Below, one piece after another: positions 47,594 through 56,402 of a stretch of DNA of 64,000 bases. How positions within the stretch are numbered: position 1 is the first letter of the stretch; each line of letters starts with the position of its first letter. Source of the DNA: Lactobacillus sp. CBA3606 (GTDB taxonomy: Bacteria > Bacillota > Bacilli > Lactobacillales > Lactobacillaceae); contig NZ_CP027194.1 of assembly GCF_002970935.1 (NCBI RefSeq), positions 496,001 through 560,000 on the forward strand, in the 5' to 3' direction. Below the pieces are notes generated by a model that saw only the letters and a program-made list of their open reading frames with translations, had not been told where the DNA came from and made no database searches. Position numbers and translations under genes: made by a program.

Positions 47594-49675
47594 CTATTTA
47601 ACGATTAATTGGTTCAAATCACCCATAACCGTTACCATATTTGCAATAATCAATAATTGCTTCAAATGATTATCGCGAACCTGATCATCTTTACTCATCA
47701 CCATCGTTTGGTCAAAGTAAGCCGCAATCAATGGTTGGAGACCGGCTAAAGCTTTGAATCGATCCTCCATCGTCATTGCTGGTGTCATTTGCTGTTGTAA
47801 TTTTTCAACGGCGGTATAAAGGGCCTGCTCAGCGTCATTTTCAAATAACGCCGGGTCAACAACTAAGTCATCAACCGTCAGATCAGCTTTGGCCGTAATC
47901 CGTAATAACCGGGTCAACGCTTCAATCACCGCTCTAAATTTAGGATCATCTTGATGGGCATTTAAAACATCGGCGGCCATAAACATTTCACGAATATCTT
48001 GACGGCGGCCTTTAACGACCGTATCAACGATATCATATCGTAATTTCCGATTGCTAAACCACTGCTTGACCCGATCAGTTAAGAAATCAACCACTGGTTG
48101 TGTCTGCTTAGCAAAGTCCAAATTATAAGTCGCATCATGGGCTTGCAATTCAGCTTGAATCTCTGTTTCAAGTTGTTGAATTGGGAAGTCCCAACCCTGA
48201 TCACGGACAATCCGAACGATACCAAAAGCTTGGCGCCGTAACGCAAAGGGATCATTCGACCCACTTGGCGTTAACCCGACTGCGAAGAAACTCGTGATTG
48301 AATCTAATTTATCAGCAACCGCTAACACTGCGCCTACCTTTGACTTTGGTAAGGCGCCATCTGCGTTAATTGGCAAATAGTGTTCCCGAATTGCTTGACC
48401 GACCATCGGATCTTCACCCTTTAAGACGGCGTATTTTTCACCCATGACCCCTTGTAACTCTGGAAATTCACCAACCATCCCCGTTACCAAATCAAACTTA
48501 TAAATTTGGGCGGCACGATGTAATTGATTCTTTTCAGTTTCAGTTAGGCCAAAACGGTTGGCTAAGAAACCACTAATATACATAACCCGTTGCATTTTTT
48601 CATACATCGTCCCAATCTTATCATGGAAGCTAACCTTCTTTAACCGTTCAACATAGGCCTGAATTGAGTGTTGTTGGTCTTCATGGTAGAAGAAGGCAGC
48701 ATCTTCTAACCGGGCCGTTAAGACTTTTTGATTCCCTAACACCACGTTTTGTAAATGATCAGCGTTCCCATTACGAACCGATACGAAATGTGGTAACAAA
48801 CTACCAGTTTCATCCGTCACATGGAAAAACCGTTGATGGTCGCGCATCGACGTCACTAAGACCTCGTCTGGAATCGTTAAATACTTGGTATCAAAATCAC
48901 CGGCAAAGGCCGTTGGGAATTCAACTAAGTTATTCACTTCTTCAAGTAAATCTTCATCGACCACAATGTGCCAGGCGTGTGTCGTTGCTAAGGTCGCAAT
49001 TTGTTGTCGAATTTGATCTTTCCGTTTAGCAGCATCCGCAATGACCGCCACTTGTGCCAAATCAGCTTCATAGTCCGACGCTGTTTTAAGGGTCACATCA
49101 TGCCCCAAGAAACGGTGGCCGCGACTAACCCGACCCGCTTCAACATCTAAAATCTTAATTGGGACAATCTCATCATCAAGTAATGAAACTAACCATCGAA
49201 TTGGCCGGATATACTTAAAACTGAACGTGGACCATTTCATCATCGTTGGAAAGTTCATCTTAGTGATGACCGCTTTAACCCCCGTTAAAACGTCACTAGC
49301 CGCTTTGCCTGGCGTAAATGTTTGAACAAAAACGTATGGGGTGCCCTTAATTTCTTTAAAGACGATATCGTCAGTCGAAGCACCTTGACCTTTAGAAAAG
49401 CCAATCGCTGCTTTCGTCCAATTGCCATCCGCATCTTGAGCAATTTTTTTAGCAGGGCCACGGACCTCTTTTTTAACATCAGCTTGTTTGTCTGCCAAAC
49501 CTGTAATTTGGACCGCCAATCGCCGCGGGGTTGAAAAAACAGTCATGGATTCAAACGGCAACCGTTCTTCCTTCAAAAAAGTCGTCAACCGTTCTTTCAA
49601 TTGTAAAATGCTTGGCGTAACGACGTGTGCAGGCATTTCTTCCAAACCAATTTCTAATAAATAAGTTTTAGCCAT
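47594..49675 (-). CDS. glyS: Glycyl-tRNA synthetase beta subunit
   Basis: Large subunit of the heterotetrameric enzyme, carrying tRNA recognition. The N-terminus LLEIGLEEMPAHVV and the GPAKKIAQDADGNWTKAAIG region are diagnostic. An HD-like middle and the C-terminal DALR-type anticodon-binding helices follow (693 residues). Its ATG shares a base with the glyQ stop (TAATG), with GGAGGAGACG upstream, so the two subunits are made in a coupled ratio. Confidence 0.98.
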   Translation of the reverse strand: MAKTYLLEIGLEEMPAHVVTPSILQLKERLTTFLKEERLPFESMTVFSTPRRLAVQITGLADKQADVKKEVRGPAKKIAQDADGNWTKAAIGFSKGQGASTDDIVFKEIKGTPYVFVQTFTPGKAASDVLTGVKAVITKMNFPTMMKWSTFSFKYIRPIRWLVSLLDDEIVPIKILDVEAGRVSRGHRFLGHDVTLKTASDYEADLAQVAVIADAAKRKDQIRQQIATLATTHAWHIVVDEDLLEEVNNLVEFPTAFAGDFDTKYLTIPDEVLVTSMRDHQRFFHVTDETGSLLPHFVSVRNGNADHLQNVVLGNQKVLTARLEDAAFFYHEDQQHSIQAYVERLKKVSFHDKIGTMYEKMQRVMYISGFLANRFGLTETEKNQLHRAAQIYKFDLVTGMVGEFPELQGVMGEKYAVLKGEDPMVGQAIREHYLPINADGALPKSKVGAVLAVADKLDSITSFFAVGLTPSGSNDPFALRRQAFGIVRIVRDQGWDFPIQQLETEIQAELQAHDATYNLDFAKQTQPVVDFLTDRVKQWFSNRKLRYDIVDTVVKGRRQDIREMFMAADVLNAHQDDPKFRAVIEALTRLLRITAKADLTVDDLVVDPALFENDAEQALYTAVEKLQQQMTPAMTMEDRFKALAGLQPLIAAYFDQTMVMSKDDQVRDNHLKQLLIIANMVTVMGDLNQLIVK

Positions 49676-50574
49676 TATTTCGTCTCCTCCTGCGCATGCT
49701 TCAACAATGGGAAGCCTCGTTTTTCACGTTGCGCCACAAATTCTTTGGCAATCGACTTCGCCATGTTCCGAATACGATCCAAGTAACCGGCCCGTTCTGT
49801 AACCGAAACCATTCCCCGTGCATCCATTAAATTAAAGGTATGGCTACACTTCAAACAATAGTCATAGGCCGGATGAACCAAACCATTTTCAATTTGGCGT
49901 TTAGCTTCTTTTTCATATTCATCGAATAGCATTAGTAGTAATGTTTCGTTACTTGTTTCGAAAGCATACTTTGAGTTTTCAAATTCTGGTTCCAAGAAGA
50001 TATCGCCATACTTAACACCGTCGCCCCATTCCAAATCAAAAACAGAGTTAACGTCTTGAATATATGATGATAGTCGTTCTAGGCCATAGGTAATTTCAGA
50101 AGTCACTGGATCAACCTCGAGACCCCCAACTTGTTGGAAATACGTAAATTGGCTGATTTCCATCCCATCAAGCCAAACTTCCCAACCAACCCCGGCACAA
50201 CCCATAGATGGGTTTTCCCAGTTGTCTTCCACGAAACGAATATCATGTTCCAACGGATTAATGCCAAGTTTCTGTAAGCTTTGTAGATATAAATCTTGAA
50301 TATTTTCAGGCGAGGGCTTCATCACAACTTGGAATTGATGATGTTGATATAACCGGTTAGGATTTTCACCATACCGACCATCAGCAGGACGCCGTGAGGG
50401 TTCCACATACGCTGCATGCCAAGGTTCTGGACCGATTGCCCGTAAGAAAGTATACGGACTCATCGTCCCGGCCCCTTTTTCCGTATCATAAGATTGCATT
50501 AACATACAACCTTGATCTGACCAAAATTCTTGCAAGGTTAAGATAATATCTTGCACTGATAATTTTTTGCTCAT
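49675..50574 (-). CDS. glyQ: Glycyl-tRNA synthetase alpha subunit
   Basis: Catalytic alpha subunit of the class II enzyme. The N-terminal [20 protein letters not shown], the [20 protein letters not shown] block and [19 protein letters not shown] are nearly invariant in the family. 299 residues. GGGAGGCAGAAA precedes the ATG. Expression is governed by a T-box leader that senses uncharged tRNA-Gly. Confidence 0.98.
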   Translation of the reverse strand: MSKKLSVQDIILTLQEFWSDQGCMLMQSYDTEKGAGTMSPYTFLRAIGPEPWHAAYVEPSRRPADGRYGENPNRLYQHHQFQVVMKPSPENIQDLYLQSLQKLGINPLEHDIRFVEDNWENPSMGCAGVGWEVWLDGMEISQFTYFQQVGGLEVDPVTSEITYGLERLSSYIQDVNSVFDLEWGDGVKYGDIFLEPEFENSKYAFETSNETLLLMLFDEYEKEAKRQIENGLVHPAYDYCLKCSHTFNLMDARGMVSVTERAGYLDRIRNMAKSIAKEFVAQREKRGFPLLKHAQEETK

Positions 50575-50617
50575 TTTCTGCCTCCCAAATTTAGTGACTG
50601 ACTAGCTTTAATTCCAC

Positions 50618-50657
50618 AAAAAAAGTCCCCTGCCGTTCAAAATAACGACATAGGGAC
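50618..50657 (-). terminator. T-box terminator of glyQS
   Basis: GTCCC...GCAGGGGAC stem including the loop-side ATGTCGTT/AACGGC segment, followed by seven U residues. Uncharged tRNA-Gly should disrupt it by stabilising the antiterminator. Confidence 0.87.
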
Positions 50658-50828
50658 GATTGATTTCGCGGTTCCACCCTACTTCTGAGTCACCTCAGCA
50701 GCTTAATTAAGTTATAAAAAGCTCCGAGAGCGCCAATTATCACAGCTCTTGACCATTTTCCACCACCATGGTCTCACTAAAAAAAGCTTGTCATAATCTT
50801 CTCTCATCAACACTTAACTATTCAGTTC
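50618..50828 (-). ncRNA. T-box leader controlling glyQS
   Basis: The minus strand contains the invariant T-box AGGGTGGAACCGCG at 50667-50680, preceded by a long structured stem I region and followed by an intrinsic terminator before glyQ. In this class, uncharged tRNA pairs with a specifier codon in stem I and with the T-box. The expected specifier is a glycine codon. A GGC lies in the TTGGCGCTC segment, but I could not fold stem I to prove that it is the specifier. Confidence 0.92.
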
Positions 50829-50834
50829 TTCATC

Positions 50835-50863
50835 ATCATAGCCGACCCATTCGCATTTGTCAA
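50835..50863 (-). promoter_or_regulatory. glyQS promoter
   Basis: TTGACA, 17 bases, TATGAT. The -35 overlaps the recO stop codon and the start site falls just ahead of the T-box leader. Confidence 0.82.
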
Positions 50864-51648
50864 TCATCGGCTGACCGTGGCTTGAGGGGTTGATACCAAC
50901 TCCCCATCTGGTCAATGAACTTTTTAGACTTCAACCGCAGACCGACCGAATTTTGATAAATCTCATCTAAAATTCGTCTTAACTCAGCGGCTGTCGTTGG
51001 TTTAACTTTGATTGACTTAACTTTGGCTAAATCTAACACTGAAAATTGTCGCAGATAAAAAATAGCTGCTGGACTAGCATGTAACCGATGTGGATCCAAA
51101 TGCCAATGTTGCTGACATAATAACCCACCGTAGCTTTCCGAGTAATCCAGCGGTAAATCTTGACGGCCACAAACCGTACACCACCGTAACTCGGGGGCAA
51201 CCCCAAAAGCACCTAACAACTGAATCTCAACCACATTAGCCACTAAGGCTGGCGCAATCTCTTGGTCAATCAGTTGGAGGGCACTCGTTAGTTGTTGATA
51301 CCAACGTCCCACCGGTTGATTATCCGGATACGCCACGTCAATTAAATTCATCACATACGTCGCATAAGCGTTAAGGGCAATATCTTGACTAATCTGTTCA
51401 AAATACTGAACTGAACGGACACTATTAATATAGGACAGGCTTTGGTCCCGTAAATCACCAACATATTCGCCCATCGTAAACGGCAATAATTCCGCGGCCA
51501 TTTTAAACCCACGCCGGCGAGCACCGCGAATGAAGAACATTTTTTTGCCATACTCGGCAGTTAAAAACTTAATTAACATATCGCGTTCTCGATAATCACG
51601 CCGATATAACAGAATACCATTAAAATTGGTAATCATTTGTTGGGCCAT
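50860..51648 (-). CDS. recO: DNA repair protein RecO
   Basis: Loads RecA on SSB-coated DNA together with RecR. The N-terminal OB fold (FNGILLYRRDYRERDMLIKF) is followed by a helical domain and a zinc-binding segment with cysteines in RWCTVCGRQDLPLDY and LLCQQHWH. 262 residues. AGGTGAGTAA precedes the ATG. It lies 17 bases behind era, the usual neighbour. No terminator is seen after it, so read-through into the T-box region is possible. Confidence 0.95.
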   Translation of the reverse strand: MAQQMITNFNGILLYRRDYRERDMLIKFLTAEYGKKMFFIRGARRRGFKMAAELLPFTMGEYVGDLRDQSLSYINSVRSVQYFEQISQDIALNAYATYVMNLIDVAYPDNQPVGRWYQQLTSALQLIDQEIAPALVANVVEIQLLGAFGVAPELRWCTVCGRQDLPLDYSESYGGLLCQQHWHLDPHRLHASPAAIFYLRQFSVLDLAKVKSIKVKPTTAAELRRILDEIYQNSVGLRLKSKKFIDQMGSWYQPLKPRSADD

Positions 51649-51665
51649 TTACTCACCTAACGTTT

Positions 51666-52571
51666 CTAATAGTCATCTTGCCGGTAACCATAGCTTGCTA
51701 ATAAGTTTTCCCGGTCTTTCCAATTTTCTTGCACTTTAACCCATAATTCCAAGTAAACTTTATCACCTAACAAGTTTTCAATATCACGCCGTGCCATCGA
51801 ACCGATTCGTTTGAGCATACTGCCGCCCTTACCGATAATGATGCCTTTTTGCGAAGAACGTTCGATAATAATCGTCGCCTGAATATGAATTTTTTCTTCA
51901 TCTTGGCGCTTAATGGATTCAATCACCACAGCCGTTGAATGTGGCACTTCCTGCCGTGTCAAGTCCAAGACTTTTTCTCGAATCAATTCCGAAATAATGA
52001 ACCGTTCGGGATGATCAGTCACTTGATCAGCGGGATAGTACTGCGGGCCGACTGGCAATTTTTGTTTAAGCGTTGTGACCAATTCGTTCACATTATTGCC
52101 TTCCAACGCAGAAATGGGATAAACGTCAGCCCAATCTAAGGCATCCTTATATTGATCCATAATTTCCAATAAATGATCTGGATAAATTTGATCAATCTTA
52201 TTAATCACTAAATAAATCGGCTTTTTAACCGTCTTCAATCGATCAATAATAAAATTGTCGCCCGCGCCTCGACGTTCATCGGCATTAATCATAAACAAGA
52301 CCGCATCAACTTCACCTAAAGTCGACAACGCCGACTTAACCATGAAATCACCTAACCGACTTTGTGGCTTATGAATTCCGGGTGTATCAATAAACACCAT
52401 CTGTGTATCATCCGTGGTATAAATACCTTGAATCCGGTTACGAGTCGTTTGGGCTTTATCTGACATGATCGCAACCTTTTGACCAACAACTCGATTTAAT
52501 AAAGTTGATTTACCAACGTTAGGTCGGCCGATAATTGCGACGAACCCTGAGTGAAAATCTTTTTTGTCCAT
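51666..52571 (-). CDS. era: GTPase Era
   Basis: GTPase that binds the 3' end of 16S rRNA during 30S maturation. The P-loop [14 protein letters not shown], switch [16 protein letters not shown], and a C-terminal KH domain with [20 protein letters not shown] are intact. The start chosen ([10 protein letters not shown], 301 residues) matches the usual N-terminus and has AAGGG 11 bases upstream. A longer frame would start within the dgkA coding end. Era, YbeY and PhoH are conserved partners in ribosome maturation and appear consecutively here with dgkA. Confidence 0.97.
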   Translation of the reverse strand: MDKKDFHSGFVAIIGRPNVGKSTLLNRVVGQKVAIMSDKAQTTRNRIQGIYTTDDTQMVFIDTPGIHKPQSRLGDFMVKSALSTLGEVDAVLFMINADERRGAGDNFIIDRLKTVKKPIYLVINKIDQIYPDHLLEIMDQYKDALDWADVYPISALEGNNVNELVTTLKQKLPVGPQYYPADQVTDHPERFIISELIREKVLDLTRQEVPHSTAVVIESIKRQDEEKIHIQATIIIERSSQKGIIIGKGGSMLKRIGSMARRDIENLLGDKVYLELWVKVQENWKDRENLLASYGYRQDDY

Positions 52572-52588
52572 ATTATTGTTATCCCTTT

Positions 52589-53008
52589 CTACCACCAAGT
52601 TAGCATCAATTGCCAAACTTTTGGTATAAACAAAATTAAACCGACTAGTACTGCAAACGCCGCGGCAAACACGACGGCACCGGCCGCAATATCCTTCACC
52701 TTTTTGGCTAACGGCTGATAATGCGGGCCCGTCACTAAATCACAAATATTTTCAGCAATCGTATTATTAATCTCACATAACATCACTAAGAAGATAGCCA
52801 GACATAGCCAGAGCCATTGATTAACTGACAGTCCGAAATACCAGCCCGCAATGATTGCAACCGCACCTAAGACCAGATGGGTCTGCATGTTACGCTCTTC
52901 GCGAACCACCGTTGTTAGCCCAGTCCAGGCATGCCGCCAAGACTGCCAAAACGAATGATTCTTCCCAACTTGCGGGCGCTGTGGCTTATTTTGCGAGGCC
53001 ATAGTCAT
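52589..53008 (-). CDS. dgkA: Diacylglycerol/undecaprenol kinase
   Basis: Small integral membrane kinase. In Gram-positives it phosphorylates undecaprenol, recycling the lipid carrier of wall synthesis. Three hydrophobic helices. The active-site motif [15 protein letters not shown] and the following [17 protein letters not shown] are diagnostic. 139 residues. It begins inside the end of ybeY, with GGGAG seven bases before the ATG. Confidence 0.94.
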   Translation of the reverse strand: MTMASQNKPQRPQVGKNHSFWQSWRHAWTGLTTVVREERNMQTHLVLGAVAIIAGWYFGLSVNQWLWLCLAIFLVMLCEINNTIAENICDLVTGPHYQPLAKKVKDIAAGAVVFAAAFAVLVGLILFIPKVWQLMLTWW

Positions 53009-53459
53009 CTAAGATCTCCCGTTGTAATTGAAACATGGCTTTTTCGTCGGCTGGTTGTAAGTGATCATAGCCATTCAAATGCAAAAAGCCATGTACCACC
53101 AAATAGCCTAATTCCCGCGCACGAGAATGTTGTAAAAATGCAGCCTGTTCATCGACTTTATCAACTGAAATCATAATATCACCCAAGTTCAATGGCATTG
53201 CCGCCGCCATTTCTGGGTCCATAATAATGGTTTCATCGTCATCATGCATCGCAAAACTAATCACATCCGTGGGGCGATCAACCCCACGATACGTTTCATT
53301 AATTTTTTGAATAGCAGCGTTATTCATCAATGTCACGGAAACTTCAGTATCCTCACGTAAATCTAACCGTTTCCCAGCTAATGCAATTAATTCCCGGACT
53401 AACTGTAAATCTGCCGCCGCAGCCCCCGCAGTCGTTTGATCATATAATTCTAAATCCAT
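52986..53459 (-). CDS. ybeY: Endoribonuclease YbeY
   Basis: Zinc-dependent RNase for 16S rRNA 3'-end maturation and ribosome quality control. The metal site HGFLHLNGYDH (three histidines) lies near residue 125, preceded by YRGVDRPTDVISFAM, typical of the family. 157 residues. GGAGGAAATC precedes the ATG, 12 bases after phoH. Confidence 0.96.
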   Translation of the reverse strand: MDLELYDQTTAGAAAADLQLVRELIALAGKRLDLREDTEVSVTLMNNAAIQKINETYRGVDRPTDVISFAMHDDDETIIMDPEMAAAMPLNLGDIMISVDKVDEQAAFLQHSRARELGYLVVHGFLHLNGYDHLQPADEKAMFQLQREILDDYGLAK

Positions 53460-53471
53460 GATTTCCTCCGT

Positions 53472-54449
53472 TTAGCGTTGTGTCGCATCATCGTAAGCCG
53501 TGACAATCTTGGCAACTACCGGATTACGAACCACGTCATCCGCGGTAAACGTCACAAACGTAATATCACTAATATTGCCTAAAATTTGTTCCGCTTGAAT
53601 TAACCCACTAGCCGTATGCCGTGGTAAGTCAATCTGTGACACGTCGCCATTAACAATCATCTTAGCGCCAAAACCCAACCGGGTTAAGAACATCTTCATC
53701 TGTGCATTAGTCGTATTCTGAGCTTCATCCAAAATGACGAAAGCATGATCAAGGGTCCGACCACGCATGTAAGCCAACGGCGCAATCTCAATCACACCCC
53801 GATCCATTAACCGCTGCGTGTGTTCTGCACCGTAAATATCATAGAGCGCATCATAAATTGGCCGTAAGTAAGGGTCAACTTTTTCTTTGAGATCACCAGG
53901 TAAGAATCCCAGACTCTCGCCAGCCTCAACTGCCGGTCGAGTTAAAATGATTTTTTCTACTTCGCCGCGCTTCAAAGCTGCAATCGCCATTACAACGGCT
54001 AAATAGGTCTTCCCGGTCCCCGCAGGTCCGATGCCAAACGTAATATCACTCTGCTTGACCGCTTGCACATATTGGCGCTGACCAAGATTTTTAACTCGGA
54101 CAGGACGCCCGCGATTATCTTTAATCAAGGTTTCAGCATATAAGTCTTTAAAGTAATCTAAAGTCCCGCGATTAACCATCTTAATGGCATTAATCACATC
54201 GGGCGCCCCAATCTGAATACCTTGTTTCATTAAACTCGTTAAATTTTCTAAAACAGCTTGCGCATTATGAACGGCACTTTCGTCATCACCGCTAATTGTC
54301 ATCTGATCACCAAAGACGTGCAAATTAACATGTAACCCGTCTTCCAGCATTGCTAAATGCTGATCTTCTGGGCCCAGTAACGCTACTGATTGTGCTGGGT
54401 CAGCGATTAGAAATTTTTGTTCATATTTTGAGTTTTCAGTCAAAAACAT
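53472..54449 (-). CDS. phoH: PhoH-like ATPase
   Basis: ATPase of the PhoH family, probably an RNA-linked helicase partner of YbeY. An N-terminal KH-like region (1-110) is followed by the ATPase core with Walker A GPAGTGKTYLAVV and Walker B FVILDEAQNTTN. 325 residues. AAAGGGG precedes the ATG closely. The leader carries a perfect seven-base inverted repeat just after the promoter, suggesting specific regulation of the phoH-ybeY-dgkA-era-recO operon. Confidence 0.95.
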   Translation of the reverse strand: MFLTENSKYEQKFLIADPAQSVALLGPEDQHLAMLEDGLHVNLHVFGDQMTISGDDESAVHNAQAVLENLTSLMKQGIQIGAPDVINAIKMVNRGTLDYFKDLYAETLIKDNRGRPVRVKNLGQRQYVQAVKQSDITFGIGPAGTGKTYLAVVMAIAALKRGEVEKIILTRPAVEAGESLGFLPGDLKEKVDPYLRPIYDALYDIYGAEHTQRLMDRGVIEIAPLAYMRGRTLDHAFVILDEAQNTTNAQMKMFLTRLGFGAKMIVNGDVSQIDLPRHTASGLIQAEQILGNISDITFVTFTADDVVRNPVVAKIVTAYDDATQR

Positions 54450-54507
54450 GGACCCCTTTATTAACAGATTTAATTCACATCATTGGGCACACTAAATCAG
54501 TCTAATG

Positions 54508-54523
54508 ACACTTATTTAAGTGT
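54508..54523 (-). repeat. Palindrome in the phoH leader
   Basis: ACACTTA and TAAGTGT arms separated by two bases, starting about 8 bases after the predicted transcription start. It could be an operator or a small hairpin. Confidence 0.6.
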
Positions 54524-54537
54524 ACTTTTGTGAACTA

Positions 54538-54566
54538 ATCATAGCATAAAAGCCTAACCGCTACCA
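54538..54566 (-). promoter_or_regulatory. Possible phoH operon promoter
   Basis: TATGAT with an extended -10 (TGC). The hexamer 17 bases upstream (TGGTAG) is weak, which an extended -10 can tolerate. Confidence 0.45.
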
Positions 54567-54588
54567 GCTTAGCGGATTTGGGACAAAT

Positions 54589-54619
54589 AAAAAAAGTCAG
54601 GGAACGAATTCCCTGACTC
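54589..54619 (-). terminator. Terminator after yqeY
   Basis: AGTCAGGGAA and TTCCCTGACT arms followed by seven U residues. Confidence 0.9.
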
Positions 54620-54624
54620 AACCG

Positions 54625-55068
54625 TTAATTCAATAATGATTTAACTGTTTGATTGATAAGCTTGCCATCTGCTTGACCTTTAAGTTTTGGCATTACTGCA
54701 CCCATTACTTTACCAAAGTCACCTTTACCAGTGGCTCCGACTTGTTCAATCGTGGCCGCAACAATTTGTTTGACTTCATCGTCAGACAATTGCTTTGGCA
54801 TATACTTTTCAACAATCGTAATTTCGGCTTTAACCCCATCAACTAAATCTTGCCGACCAGCGTTCTCGAATTCACTTAATGATTCCCGACGTTGCTTCAA
54901 TTCACGTGAAATCACGCTCGTTGCTTCATCTGCCGTTAATTCGTGCCCAGCATTAATCTTTTCATTCACTAATGCGGACTTAAGCATCCGTAAAACACTA
55001 AGGCTTTGCTTATCGCGTGCCTTCATTGCAGCTTTAAGATCACCATTGAGTGTTTCTGCTAAACTCAT
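54625..55068 (-). CDS. yqeY: GatB/YqeY domain protein
   Basis: Stand-alone YqeY domain resembling the tail of the GatB amidotransferase subunit, which contacts tRNA. The N-terminus LNGDLKAAMKARDKQSLSVL and the ending GKVMGAVMPKLKGQADG are characteristic. Actual function unknown. The start chosen (MSLAETLN, 147 residues) has AGGAGGG before it. It follows rpsU as in most Firmicutes. Confidence 0.93.
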   Translation of the reverse strand: MSLAETLNGDLKAAMKARDKQSLSVLRMLKSALVNEKINAGHELTADEATSVISRELKQRRESLSEFENAGRQDLVDGVKAEITIVEKYMPKQLSDDEVKQIVAATIEQVGATGKGDFGKVMGAVMPKLKGQADGKLINQTVKSLLN

Positions 55069-55108
55069 TGGGTACCCTCCTCGACTCAAGTGTTTCAATT
55101 AAATCGAA

Positions 55109-55297
55109 TTACTTGAAACGACGACGGTTCTTACGCTTACGAGCTGCTTCAGATTTTAACTTCTTCTTCACACTTGGTTTTTCGTAAAATTCCCGTTTAC
55201 GGTATTCTTGTAAAGTACCACTTTTTGAAACGTTACGTTTGAAGCGACGAAGAGCATCATCAAGAGATTCGTTTTTACGAACGACTGTTTTTGCCAT
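55109..55297 (-). CDS. rpsU: 30S ribosomal protein S21
   Basis: Small, very basic ribosomal protein (62 residues) with [19 protein letters not shown] at the N-terminus and a Lys/Arg-rich C-terminal helix. A strong GGAGGGAGGG site and a near-consensus promoter with an A/T-rich upstream tract suggest high expression. It opens the rpsU-yqeY transcript. Confidence 0.97.
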   Translation of the reverse strand: MAKTVVRKNESLDDALRRFKRNVSKSGTLQEYRKREFYEKPSVKKKLKSEAARKRKNRRRFK

Positions 55298-55373
55298 ATG
55301 AAATTCCCTCCCTCCGAGCTTAAAAAGTAACTGTCAAATTATGCATACTTACATAATACAACTGTTCTAGTAA

Positions 55374-55402
55374 ATTATACATAAATAGAAAAACGGCGTC
55401 AA
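55374..55402 (-). promoter_or_regulatory. rpsU promoter
   Basis: TTGACG, 17 bases, TATAAT. The 40 bases upstream are almost pure A/T, resembling an UP element. Confidence 0.82.
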
Positions 55403-55464
55403 CAAAAGTTTAAAAATAAATAAAAATAATCTGATTATTTTAACCAAATTGAAATGATAAATCG

Positions 55465-55493
55465 TTTTCATAACCGCGGTGCTATGCTACACT
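55465..55493 (+). promoter_or_regulatory. Promoter of the PEP-synthase/PPDK regulatory protein gene
   Basis: TTTTCA, 17 bases, TACACT with an extended -10 (TGC). A partial cre-like sequence overlaps the -35. Confidence 0.55.
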
Positions 55494-55528
55494 GAAGACA
55501 TTATTGATACTGAAATGGGGTTTTGACA

Positions 55529-56344
55529 ATGCAAGAAATAAAAATTTTTCTTTTATCTGATTCAGTGGGTGCCACCGCACATGCCGTCGCTCAAGCTGCC
55601 GCTGCCCAATTTTCAAATGTTGAAATTAACTATCAGCGGTTCCCATTCGTACGGACCACGTCGCTGTTAAATACCGTCTTGGCACAAGCTTTAAAAGACC
55701 ATGCCGTTATTTTTCATACTTTTGTGGATCGTCAGCTTAGTAAAAGTGTGAATGCCTTTTGTCAGGAACATCACTTACCTTACTATGACGTCATCACGCC
55801 GGCCTTAGATACATTCTCCGAAGTGACCCACTTGCAACCGGCCAATCATCCGGGCACGGTCCACGCCCTAAATGATAACTATTTTGACCGTATTAACGCC
55901 ATTGAATTTGCCGTGACCTATGATGATGGTAAGAATCCCACTGGTTTCTTAACTGCTGACGTTGTTTTACTAGGGGTATCTCGAACTTCTAAAACACCGC
56001 TATCTCTATATTTGGCTAACCAAAACTTAAAAGTCGCTAATTTACCGTTGGTTCCCAAGGCTCAAATCCCAGATGAAATCTGGCAAGTCGATCCTAAAAA
56101 GATTTTCGGTCTCACTAACGATCCTGAACAATTGAACACGATTCGCCGGCAACGCATGGTGCAATACGGCTTAAATCCAGATACCATGTATTCGAATACC
56201 GACAAAATCAAAGAAGAATTAGCTTACGCAGATAAGATTTTCAAAAAAACTGGCTGTCTTGTGATTAACGTGGCCAACAAATCTATTGAGGAGACGGCAA
56301 CCTTGATTACAGAAAGTCTCGGTTATAACGAAGCCAATCAATAA
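55529..56344 (+). CDS. Pyruvate,phosphate dikinase / PEP synthase regulatory protein (YqfL family)
   Basis: DUF299 family bifunctional serine/threonine kinase and phosphotransferase that switches PPDK or PEP synthase off and on. The nucleotide-binding loop GVSRTSKTPLSLYLA is near residue 150, and FHTFVDRQLSK and the C-terminal YADKIFKKTGCLVINVANKS are typical. The start used (MQEIKIFLL, 271 residues) has GGGG eight bases upstream. No PPDK or PEP synthase gene is in the window. It is divergent from rpsU, with its own promoter and terminator. Confidence 0.92.
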   Translation: MQEIKIFLLSDSVGATAHAVAQAAAAQFSNVEINYQRFPFVRTTSLLNTVLAQALKDHAVIFHTFVDRQLSKSVNAFCQEHHLPYYDVITPALDTFSEVTHLQPANHPGTVHALNDNYFDRINAIEFAVTYDDGKNPTGFLTADVVLLGVSRTSKTPLSLYLANQNLKVANLPLVPKAQIPDEIWQVDPKKIFGLTNDPEQLNTIRRQRMVQYGLNPDTMYSNTDKIKEELAYADKIFKKTGCLVINVANKSIEETATLITESLGYNEANQ

Positions 56345-56359
56345 ACTAATCTTCACTGG

Positions 56360-56388
56360 CGCTTGGACTAAAATCCAAGCGTTTTTTT
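56360..56388 (+). terminator. Terminator after the YqfL-family gene
   Basis: CGCTTGGA and TCCAAGCG arms followed by seven U residues on the plus strand. Confidence 0.9.
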
Positions 56389-56402
56389 GTTCACGTTCAT
56401 AT

